From positions 1 through 13,139 of the forward strand of contig JAQUAC010000034.1 in assembly GCA_028687415.1 (NCBI GenBank): 13,139 nt of DNA. The letters are read 5' to 3'. Made by a program: the position numbers and the translations under genes. Shown here one piece after another: positions 6,671 through 13,139 of this stretch. How positions within the stretch are numbered: the stretch's first letter is position 1; each line of letters starts with the position of its first letter. Origin of the DNA: Acidocella sp. (lineage in GTDB: Bacteria; Pseudomonadota; Alphaproteobacteria; Acetobacterales; Acetobacteraceae). A model generated the notes under the pieces. That model worked only from the letters and a program-made list of their open reading frames with translations, was not told the origin of the DNA and searched no databases.

Positions 6671-8434
6671 ATGAGCAACAAGAAATTCACCCTTGGCGAC
6701 AAGCTGGCGGCGCGCAATCCGGACAAGGCCTTGGCCCGTGCCACCGAACTGAAAGCAGAGGGCAAGCATGAGCGCGCCTTCAAACTCTTCGTGGTTGCGG
6801 CCGAAGCCGGACGGGACACCGCGCAGCATGAGGTTGCTCTCTACTACCTCACCGGCAGCGCAGGCGGGCTGCGCAGTAAGGCGGAGGCGGCGCGCTGGCT
6901 CACCCGCGCGGCCGAGCTGGGGAATGTGACGGCGAAAAGTCAGCTGGCGGCGCTCTATGCCAGCGGGTTGCAGGCGGAGACCGAAAGCGGCGGGCTGTTT
7001 CCGGCCAGCACCGAAGCCGGGCCGGATTATACCGCCGCCTTGCGCTGGGGGCTGGAAGCCGCCGAAGCGGGGGATGTTGAAGCGCAGGCATTGTGCGGGT
7101 TCATCCATACGGTCGGACCGGCGGAGCTGCGCGACGAGGCCAAGGCGGCGCACTGGCACGGCAAGGCCGCTGAGGCCGGCAATCCGCAGGGGCATCTGGG
7201 CATTGGTATCATGCTCCTCGGCAAGGCGGATAACGACGAGCTTACCTTTGCCGCGGTGGAGCATATCCGCAAAGCGGCCGAGGCCGACATCCCCACTGCG
7301 CACTGCTATCTCGCCATCATCCATGAATGCGCCGTTGGCGTGAGGCAGGATTACGGCCTCGCCGCGCACCATTACGGCCTTGCCGCCAAGAGTGGCATCC
7401 GCAACGCCCAGGCCAAATACGGCGTCATGCTGCTGAATGGCATCGGCGTGCGGGCGAACAAGGTGGAGGGCGAGACTTGGCTCCGCCGCGCCGGGCTAAC
7501 GGGCGACGCGGAGGCTGCCAGCCTCGTCGCGGATATTTACGCGCGCGGCGACCAGGGGCTGCCGCCAAACTATGCGGAGGCGGCGATCTGGTTCCGCATC
7601 GCCGCCGAGGCCGGGCACCGCCCGTCCGCCCGCGCGCTGGGCATGCTTTACCTCATGGGCGCCGGCGTGCCGCGCGATGCTGACGAGGCGGCAATTTGGC
7701 TGCGCAAGGCCGCCGAGGCCGGGGATTCGATGGCACAGTCGGACCTCGCGGAGATGTTGCTGAAGGGCCAAACCAACCCGCGCATCACCACCCCGCCGCC
7801 AGTGCTGGACTGGTTCGAGGCCGCCGCCGAGTCAGGCGACGCGATCGGCGCTTATAACTACGCCGTGTGTCTGGCTGAGGGCATCGGCACGGAGCGCGAT
7901 GACGCGCGCGCCGCCGAATGGTTCCGCCGTGCCGCCGAGACCGTACTGAACGCGCAATACCGCTACGGGCGGCTGCTGGCCGAGGGCCGCGGCGTGGCAC
8001 AGGATTTCGCGGCGGCGCGGGAGTGGCTGCAAAAGGCCGCTGAATTCGAGCTGCCCGAGGCGCTGTTCGACCTTGGCTCCCTGCACGCGCAGGGGCTGGG
8101 CGGCCCGCGTGATGACGAGGCCGCGCGCGGGTTGTTTGAGCGCGCCGCGGCCAAGGGCATGCCGGAGGCGATGTTCGCCCTCGGCGCGCTCTACGGCGGC
8201 GGGCACGAAATTCCAACCGACCGCGCCGTCTCTCTCGCCTGGTACCGCCAGGCGGCCGAAAAGGGCCATGCGCGCGCGGCGCTGATGCTCGGCAAATATC
8301 TGCGCCTGGGCATCGCCACACCAGTGGACGTAGAAGCCGCACGCAAATGGTTCACCATGGCGGCCAAGGCTGGGTTCGAAGAGGCACAGGCCGAACTCGC
8401 CACACTGGAACCCTCCGCCGCCGCCGCCGAATGA
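6671..8434 (+). CDS. Sel1-repeat (tetratricopeptide-like) solenoid protein
   Basis: The 587 residues consist almost wholly of Sel1-like repeats of about 36 residues with the pattern A-x-x-W-x-x-x-A-A-E-x-G, then A-x-x-x-L-G-x-x-Y-x-x-G. I count about 14 to 15 copies from residue 30 to the C-terminus, some with longer inserts (for example near residues 95-117 and 360-375). There is no signal peptide and no membrane helix, so the protein should be cytoplasmic. Sel1 proteins act as protein-interaction scaffolds and have no catalytic activity of their own. The ATG is seven bases after the HlyD-like gene, with only a weak GAGACCGGA-type ribosome-binding site. The stop codon overlaps the start of the glycosyltransferase gene. 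This position suggests a scaffold or regulator linking glycan synthesis with secretion; that role is inference. Confidence 0.93.
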   Translation: MSNKKFTLGDKLAARNPDKALARATELKAEGKHERAFKLFVVAAEAGRDTAQHEVALYYLTGSAGGLRSKAEAARWLTRAAELGNVTAKSQLAALYASGLQAETESGGLFPASTEAGPDYTAALRWGLEAAEAGDVEAQALCGFIHTVGPAELRDEAKAAHWHGKAAEAGNPQGHLGIGIMLLGKADNDELTFAAVEHIRKAAEADIPTAHCYLAIIHECAVGVRQDYGLAAHHYGLAAKSGIRNAQAKYGVMLLNGIGVRANKVEGETWLRRAGLTGDAEAASLVADIYARGDQGLPPNYAEAAIWFRIAAEAGHRPSARALGMLYLMGAGVPRDADEAAIWLRKAAEAGDSMAQSDLAEMLLKGQTNPRITTPPPVLDWFEAAAESGDAIGAYNYAVCLAEGIGTERDDARAAEWFRRAAETVLNAQYRYGRLLAEGRGVAQDFAAAREWLQKAAEFELPEALFDLGSLHAQGLGGPRDDEAARGLFERAAAKGMPEAMFALGALYGGGHEIPTDRAVSLAWYRQAAEKGHARAALMLGKYLRLGIATPVDVEAARKWFTMAAKAGFEEAQAELATLEPSAAAAE

Positions 8435-11145
8435 AGCTCAAGCCCGGCAGTGCCGTCGAGGCCTGGACCAAGGGCCTGGAAGGCGGCGCCCATGCGGCGT
8501 TCTGGCTGGCGCGGGCACGGCGACTGGCACCCGACGATCCGCGCATCGCGCTTGACCTTGCCCGCCAGCACCTCGCCGGCGATGCCGCCGCCCAGGCTCA
8601 GGCACGGGTAGAATTCACCACACTGGCCGCGCGGCATGACATCGCCGCCGCCTGGACGGGGCTGGCCCTGGCGGCACTGAAGCTGGGCGATGCCCATGCC
8701 GCCGCCGCCGCGCTGGATGAGTTGCTGACACGCCACTGCCTAGACGAAGCGCCAGGCTTCACCGCCTTCGCCGCCCATGCGGCCGCTGCCGCCGGTTATG
8801 GCGGGTTCCGGGGCATAACCGCCACCGGCCAAACCGTGAAACATGGCAACGGGCGGTTACTCGGTGCGCGGCCAGACCATGCGGCACTGGCGCGGGTGGA
8901 GGGGCTGGCCAGCTGGGAGGCCGACGGCATTACCGGCTGGGCCTGCCGCCTTGCCTGGCCTGACACGCCGCCTGCCCTCACCCTCACCGATGTCACGGGC
9001 GCCAGCTTGACGGTGAAATTCGGCAAGCCCCTGAAGCCTGACGACACCGCCCCATTGCTGCCACGCCACCGCTTCCGCCTGACCGCCCGGCAGTTGCAGG
9101 GGCTCACCCCGCCTTTCGCCCTGCGCGGACCGGATGAGCGGGATATCATGGGCAGCCCGCTAGACCCGCGCGCCCTGGCCGCCGCCCCCGTGCCCGCCGC
9201 GCGGCGGGGCACGCCTCCCGCCCGCGCCCCGCGCCGCGCCCGGCTGGCTTTACTGATGCCAGTGTATCGCGGCCTGAAGGAAACCCGCGCCGCCCTCCGC
9301 TCCGCCATGGCGGCGGCGGACAAGGCGGAGGTTATTGTGGTGGACGATGCCACGCCGGAGCCCGCCCTCGCCCAGTTTCTGGATGGGCAAGCGGCAGCGG
9401 GGCGCATCCGGCTGCTTCGGCATGAGACCAATCAGGGCTTCTGTGCCGCCGTGAATACCGGGCTGCGCGCCGCTAAAAACCGGGACGTGCTGCTACTGAA
9501 CGCCGATATACTGCTCCCCCCCGGCGCAGTGGAAACGCTGCGCGCCCTGGCCTATGCGGATGCCGCCACCGGCACCGTCACCCCGCTTGCCAATGAGGCG
9601 ACGATTTGCAGCTACCCATCCCCCCAGAGCAGCAACCCCATGCCGGACCTTCGCGAGGCCACGCGACTGGACATTCTGGCCCGCGCGGCGAACGGGCTGA
9701 CCACGGTGGAAATTCCGACTTCGGTCGGGTTCTGCATGTATATCCGGCATGACTGCCTGAAGGCCGTGGGCGGGTTCCGGGGTGAGATATTCGCCCAGGG
9801 CTATGGCGAGGAGAATGATTTCTGCCTGCGCGCCCGGCATCTCGGCTTCCGGCATGTGGCGGCGCCAGGGGCCTATGTGGCGCATCAGGGCGGTGTGTCT
9901 TTCCAGGCCGGGGCTCACGGGCTTATTGAGCGCAACCTCACCATCCTCAACCGGCTCTACCCCGGCTATCACGCGATGGTCCTGGCCCATATCGCCGCAG
10001 ATCCATTGCGCCCCTACCGTGCAGCGCTGGATGAGGCCCGGCTGCGCGCCGCCATGGGCAAGCGCGATGCGGTGCTGCTCATTACCCACAGCCATGGCGG
10101 CGGCGTGGCGAGGCAGGTGGCGGCGGAGATGGAGAGTTGGCGGGCGAAGGGCATGGCCCCGCTGCTGCTGACCACGCAATTCCCCAAGAACCCAGCCAAA
10201 ACGCCCTACCCCTGGCCCACTTTGCTCTGCACGGGCGCGGCCGCCGATTACCCCAACTTGGCCTTCCCCCTGCCGGAGGGCTGGGAGACGCTGCTGCGCC
10301 TGTTGCGGAAGCTGCGCGTGCGCCGCGTGGTGCTGCACCACATGCTCGGCCAGCACGCTGATGTGCGCGGCATCGCGCGGGCGTTGGACGTGCCACAGGA
10401 CATTGTGGTGCACGATTACGCTTGCTTCTGCCCGCGTGTGAACCTGCTAATGAAGCCCGAGCATGACGCGCCGCCGCGCTATTGCGGCGAGCCTGACCAA
10501 GCCGGCTGCATTGCCTGCCGCGCCAAGGGAGGCGATCTGTTCGAGACACTCTCCATCCCCAAACTGTTGGCGCGCTCGGCGGCGGAATTCGCTGCGGCGG
10601 AGGCGGTCATCGTGCCCTCGGCGGATGCGGCAAAACGGCTGGCCCGGCACTTCCCTGGCGTGAAGCCGGAAATCCGCCCCTGGGAGGACGACACCGCCCC
10701 GCTGCCCCTGCATCGCCCACATTCAAGCGGAGTACGACGAATCGCCGTGATTGGCGGCATCGGCCCCTCCAAGGGTTTTGCCCTGCTGCGCGACTGTGCC
10801 GAGGATGCGCGCGCCCGCGCCTTACCTTTGGAATTTCACGTCATTGGCGCCAGCGCCGATGATGCCACGCTTCTGGAAGCCGGGGTCTTCGTCAGCGGTG
10901 CCTACCAGGAGGGTGAGGCCGGGGCGCTTATCGCCGCGCTAGCGCCGGATCTGGCGTTTTTGCCCTCTATCTGGCCGGAAACCTGGTGTTTTGCTCTCAG
11001 CGAGGCATGGCATGCCGGGCTACCGGCAGTGGTGTTTGATCTCGGCGCCCAGGCCGAGCGCGTGCGCGCCACTGGGCGCGGGCTAGTTTTGCCATTGGGC
11101 CTGCCGCCGGGCCGGGTAAACGATGTGTTATTAAACGTCTCGTAA
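8431..11145 (+). CDS. Multidomain glycosyltransferase: TPR-like region, GW-type beta domain, GT2 domain, GT-B-like domain
   Basis: This 904-residue protein joins several parts. Residues about 1-125 are Ala-rich helical repeats of TPR type. About 151-250 look like a small beta domain (ITGWACRL). A GT2 catalytic domain begins at MPVYRG (276-281), with D305 and D306 in VVDDA, NAD at 357-359 as the DxD-like metal site, and GYGEENDFCLR at 457-467 as the acceptor/base region. From about 546 (LLITHSHGGGVAR) to the end a second, GT-B/GT4-like half follows. It has a cysteine cluster (C665, C667, C685, C693, C696), a GIGPSKGF segment and a late PETWCFALSEAWHAGLP segment typical of nucleotide-sugar binding. 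Two sugars could be added by one polypeptide in the cytoplasm. The frame is open 28 codons upstream, but ATG at 8431 overlaps the preceding stop as ATGA and is preferred. Donor and acceptor are unknown. Confidence 0.9.
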   Translation: MKLKPGSAVEAWTKGLEGGAHAAFWLARARRLAPDDPRIALDLARQHLAGDAAAQAQARVEFTTLAARHDIAAAWTGLALAALKLGDAHAAAAALDELLTRHCLDEAPGFTAFAAHAAAAAGYGGFRGITATGQTVKHGNGRLLGARPDHAALARVEGLASWEADGITGWACRLAWPDTPPALTLTDVTGASLTVKFGKPLKPDDTAPLLPRHRFRLTARQLQGLTPPFALRGPDERDIMGSPLDPRALAAAPVPAARRGTPPARAPRRARLALLMPVYRGLKETRAALRSAMAAADKAEVIVVDDATPEPALAQFLDGQAAAGRIRLLRHETNQGFCAAVNTGLRAAKNRDVLLLNADILLPPGAVETLRALAYADAATGTVTPLANEATICSYPSPQSSNPMPDLREATRLDILARAANGLTTVEIPTSVGFCMYIRHDCLKAVGGFRGEIFAQGYGEENDFCLRARHLGFRHVAAPGAYVAHQGGVSFQAGAHGLIERNLTILNRLYPGYHAMVLAHIAADPLRPYRAALDEARLRAAMGKRDAVLLITHSHGGGVARQVAAEMESWRAKGMAPLLLTTQFPKNPAKTPYPWPTLLCTGAAADYPNLAFPLPEGWETLLRLLRKLRVRRVVLHHMLGQHADVRGIARALDVPQDIVVHDYACFCPRVNLLMKPEHDAPPRYCGEPDQAGCIACRAKGGDLFETLSIPKLLARSAAEFAAAEAVIVPSADAAKRLARHFPGVKPEIRPWEDDTAPLPLHRPHSSGVRRIAVIGGIGPSKGFALLRDCAEDARARALPLEFHVIGASADDATLLEAGVFVSGAYQEGEAGALIAALAPDLAFLPSIWPETWCFALSEAWHAGLPAVVFDLGAQAERVRATGRGLVLPLGLPPGRVNDVLLNVS

Positions 11146-11295
11146 GTACGAATGCGCAATAATATGGCAATTTTGCCTGTGAGGACTGGTTAATTACGCC
11201 GCATTAAATTAACGCTGTTAGGCATTGAACATGCCTAACATTCCCAAAACCGGCGTCGCCGCCACATAATCCCCTTTCTGCTTTTAGGAACCACT
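11146..11295. other. AT-rich gap between the two halves of the cluster
   Basis: These 150 bases break the otherwise overlapping gene order and are clearly more AT-rich than the flanking genes, especially 11150-11215. They probably contain the end of the first transcript and a new promoter for the hydrophobic-W-like gene, but I see no convincing -35/-10 pair. TTAAT at 11190-11194 and ATTAA at 11203-11207 form a small inverted repeat, and a strong hairpin follows at 11216-11240. A 12-codon frame at 11231-11269 begins inside the hairpin but has no ribosome-binding site. Confidence 0.5.
11216..11240. promoter_or_regulatory. Perfect 10-base inverted repeat, candidate operator or RNA hairpin
   Basis: TGTTAGGCAT (11216-11225) and ATGCCTAACA (11231-11240) are exact reverse complements around a 5-base loop, TGAAC. 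No T-run follows on either strand, so it is not a standard intrinsic terminator. It sits 55 bases before the ATG of the hydrophobic-W-like gene. It could be a protein-binding palindrome or a leader hairpin that affects expression of the downstream genes. The symmetry is seen directly; the function is inferred. Confidence 0.5.
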
Positions 11296-12183
11296 ATGGC
11301 CGCTGTGAAATCTGCCCCCGCCCCCGCGAACCCCGCGCCGAATGCCGCCGCACCAGAAGCGGGCGGCAATTCGCAGGTTCAGGAGCTGAAAGTGACAGGA
11401 CATCTGATGTCCCTGCCGCCGGGGCTTTTCTGCTTTATCAATGAGATCAACTCCGGCGCAACACGGAATGGCGGCATGCCGGGCGTGCGCGTCTCGCCCC
11501 CGCCGGCTGGCGGGCAGAATGTGGAGATCGCCGGGTTCCGCCCGGATGGCTGGCTTAACGCCGAGGGCGACGCCACGCTGGTGCGAATCCGCAAGCACCC
11601 GGCGCAAGTGCTGGTCACCATCTACCAGCTGGCCAACCAGCCGGATTCCTCACCGCGCCTGAAAGTGCAACAATTGCTCGGCGCTAATGACATGCCGATG
11701 CCCGCTCCGGCCCCCGCGGCAGCGGCGGCACCAGCACCGGCACCAGCGACGACGCCGCTCGACGTTCTAGCGCATATCCAGTCGCGCGGCGATGTCGGTG
11801 CCAAGTTCGGTGACTGGCTGGGCGAACCGGGCAGCCAAAACTGGATTGAGGGTTTCTCCATCACCGCACCGGAGAACATCGCCCCGGAGGATTTCACCTA
11901 CCAGGCGGTGCTCGGGCGCGGCTGGCTCTCCCCCTGGGTGGAGGCCGGGCAGTATTGCGGGTCGCGCGGCATGGCGCTTCCGCTGCTGGGCCTGCGCATC
12001 CGCCTGAACGGCGCGGCGGCGGAGCAGTACGAGATCAGCTATTCCGCGAGCTTTGTCGGCGGCGCCAGCGCCGGGCCAGTGGGCAATGACGAAACCTGCG
12101 AGGCCGACACCCTGGCGCCGCTGGAGGCACTGCAAGTGGTGCTGACGCCGCGCGGGCGCAAAACCGGGCGGGGCAAACGCTGA
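11296..12183 (+). CDS. Uncharacterised protein with clostridial-hydrophobic-W (ChW)-like C-terminal region
   Basis: The 295-residue product has a Pro/Ala-rich start (1-25) and a first beta-rich region (about 30-130). A second Pro/Ala linker follows (about 134-155), then a C-terminal region. There, residues 202-237 follow the spacing of ChW repeats: Y202, A204, G209-W210, W214, G218, G222-S223, G225, then a hydrophobic LGLRIRL strand. Residues 245-283 look like a degenerate second copy (ISYSASF, then APLEALQVVL). ChW repeats (PF07538) are mainly known from surface and secreted proteins of Gram-positive bacteria. The C-terminus is strongly basic. There is no signal peptide, so it is either cytoplasmic or exported by a leaderless route, perhaps the adjacent type I system. 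AGGAA five bases before the ATG supports the start. The ChW relation is by pattern, not by a search. Confidence 0.8.
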   Translation: MAAVKSAPAPANPAPNAAAPEAGGNSQVQELKVTGHLMSLPPGLFCFINEINSGATRNGGMPGVRVSPPPAGGQNVEIAGFRPDGWLNAEGDATLVRIRKHPAQVLVTIYQLANQPDSSPRLKVQQLLGANDMPMPAPAPAAAAAPAPAPATTPLDVLAHIQSRGDVGAKFGDWLGEPGSQNWIEGFSITAPENIAPEDFTYQAVLGRGWLSPWVEAGQYCGSRGMALPLLGLRIRLNGAAAEQYEISYSASFVGGASAGPVGNDETCEADTLAPLEALQVVLTPRGRKTGRGKR

Positions 12184-12201
12184 GACGGAGACGGGACAAA
12201 C

Positions 12202-13139
12202 GTGAACTTCCTCTTCGTCCACCAGAATTTCCCCGGCCAGTACCTGCACATATTGCGCAGCCTGCAGGCTGATAACGCCAAGCATGACGGCACGCATCAG
12301 CTCGTCTTCATGACCGAGCCGAACCACAACCAGATGCAGGGCGTGCGTAAGGTTACCTACTCCAAGCCGCCGCCGATCTCCAACGCGGTGGAGTTCGACG
12401 CCCGGGAGTACGAAATGGCCTCCCGCCGGGCAAAGGCCGCCTATGAGGGGGCGCTGAAGATCAAGGCGCTCGGCTTCCAGCCGGACGTCATTATCGGGCA
12501 TCACGGCTGGGGCGAGATGCTGAATCTGGTGGATGCGTTTCCCGGCGTGCCGTTGCTCGGCTATTTCGAATTCTATTATAAAATTCATGATACAGATGTG
12601 AATTTCGACCCAGAATTCCCGATGCCGGAAGCGCGATTCGGCGCGGTGCGCGGCAAGAACGCCGTGAACCTCCTGGCCCTGGCGCTGGAGCAACACGGGC
12701 AAACCCCAACGCGATGGCAGCACAGCACCTATCCAGGCTGGTCGCAGAAGAACATCCGCATCATTGAGGAAGGCGTGGACCTGGAGCTGTGCAAGCCAGA
12801 TCCGGCTTTGCGAAAAAAGACCGTGACAGTCGGCAAGCTGAAGGTGACACCGAAGCAAAAGCTCGTCACCTTCGTCTCACGTAACCTGGAGCCGTATCGC
12901 GGCTTCCACACCATGATGCGCGCCCTACCGCGCATTCTGAACGAGCGGCCTGATGTGGTCGTCTCGCTGGTGGGCGGGGACGAGGTGAGCTACGGCGCCC
13001 CTCCGGCGGGTGGCGGCAGCTGGCGAAACGTGATGTTGCGTGAGCTGGACGGCAAGATCGACCTCTCGCGTGTGCACTTCATGGGCAAGCTGCCTTATGA
13101 CCAGCATCTGACGGTGCTGAAGCGCTCGGACGCGCAGGG
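12202..13139 (+). CDS. GT4-family glycosyltransferase, 3' end cut by the window
   Basis: The frame starts with GTG at 12202 and stays open for 312 codons to the window end. GGGA at 12193-12196 lies five bases before the GTG, and family homology begins at the second residue, so the GTG start is preferred to later ATGs. The N-terminal part matches the PF12000-type GT4 domain: HQNFPGQ at 7-13, GHHGWGEM at 99-106, GYFEFYYK at 120-127 and FDPEFP at 135-140. The second Rossmann half begins with VSRNLEPYRGF at 225-235 and continues through VGGDEVSYG to LSRVHFMGKLPY. The nucleotide-sugar-binding E-x7-E region should lie just beyond the window. The enzyme would transfer a sugar from a nucleotide donor to a polysaccharide or lipid-linked acceptor in the cytoplasm. 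It starts 18 bases after the ChW-like gene, so the two are probably co-transcribed. Confidence 0.93.
   Translation, partial: MNFLFVHQNFPGQYLHILRSLQADNAKHDGTHQLVFMTEPNHNQMQGVRKVTYSKPPPISNAVEFDAREYEMASRRAKAAYEGALKIKALGFQPDVIIGHHGWGEMLNLVDAFPGVPLLGYFEFYYKIHDTDVNFDPEFPMPEARFGAVRGKNAVNLLALALEQHGQTPTRWQHSTYPGWSQKNIRIIEEGVDLELCKPDPALRKKTVTVGKLKVTPKQKLVTFVSRNLEPYRGFHTMMRALPRILNERPDVVVSLVGGDEVSYGAPPAGGGSWRNVMLRELDGKIDLSRVHFMGKLPYDQHLTVLKRSDAQ

Noticed and set aside
9493..10413. Minus-strand frame of 306 residues opposite the glycosyltransferase
   Set aside because: It is a shadow of the GT2/GT-B gene, low in hydrophobic core pattern and without motifs.
11231..11269. 12-codon leader peptide before the ChW-like gene
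   Set aside because: There is no ribosome-binding site, and the start lies within a hairpin arm.
11767..12858. Minus-strand frame of 363 residues spanning the end of the ChW-like gene and the GT4 gene
   Set aside because: It crosses two well-supported plus-strand genes and shows no family features.
1..13139. CRISPR array, tRNA or rRNA genes, insertion sequences
   Set aside because: No regularly spaced direct repeats, cloverleaf-like sequence, transposase frames or terminal inverted repeats were seen by eye.

Overview
This GC-rich window has short ribosome-binding sites, overlapping genes and a layout typical of Alphaproteobacteria. The HlyB/HlyD-type secretion pair, the PF12000-like GT4 glycosyltransferase and the Ala-rich proteins suggest a Rhodospirillales or Acetobacteraceae-like organism. 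That placement is inference from gene style; no rRNA, tRNA or other taxonomic marker is present.

Left part (1-2742): unrelated housekeeping or accessory genes. The window opens inside a P-type cation ATPase of the SERCA/PMCA type, of which only the C-terminal membrane half is present. About 430 bases without a convincing gene follow. Next comes an iron-type alcohol dehydrogenase with a recognisable promoter and a palindrome over its -10 box. A convergent phosphinothricin-type GNAT acetyltransferase lies on the minus strand.

Right part (2997-13139): a plus-strand cluster. A 254-base divergent gap separates it from the acetyltransferase. In order it holds a HlyB-like ABC exporter with a protease-dead C39-like domain, a HlyD-like membrane fusion protein (overlap 38 bases), a Sel1-repeat protein (gap 7 bases), and a 904-residue TPR/GT2/GT-B glycosyltransferase (ATGA overlap). 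After a 150-base AT-rich gap with a strong inverted repeat come a 295-residue protein with clostridial-hydrophobic-W-like sequence and a GTG-started GT4 glycosyltransferase that runs off the window.

Read together, the right part looks like a type I secretion module physically coupled to glycan assembly. The two glycosyltransferase genes would build or attach sugar, and the Sel1 and TPR solenoids could scaffold. The exporter would move a product across the envelope, and the hydrophobic-W-like protein could be a cargo or surface/carbohydrate-binding partner. No RTX-type substrate and no TolC-type outer membrane channel lie in the window, so the cargo is unknown and this system-level reading is a hypothesis.
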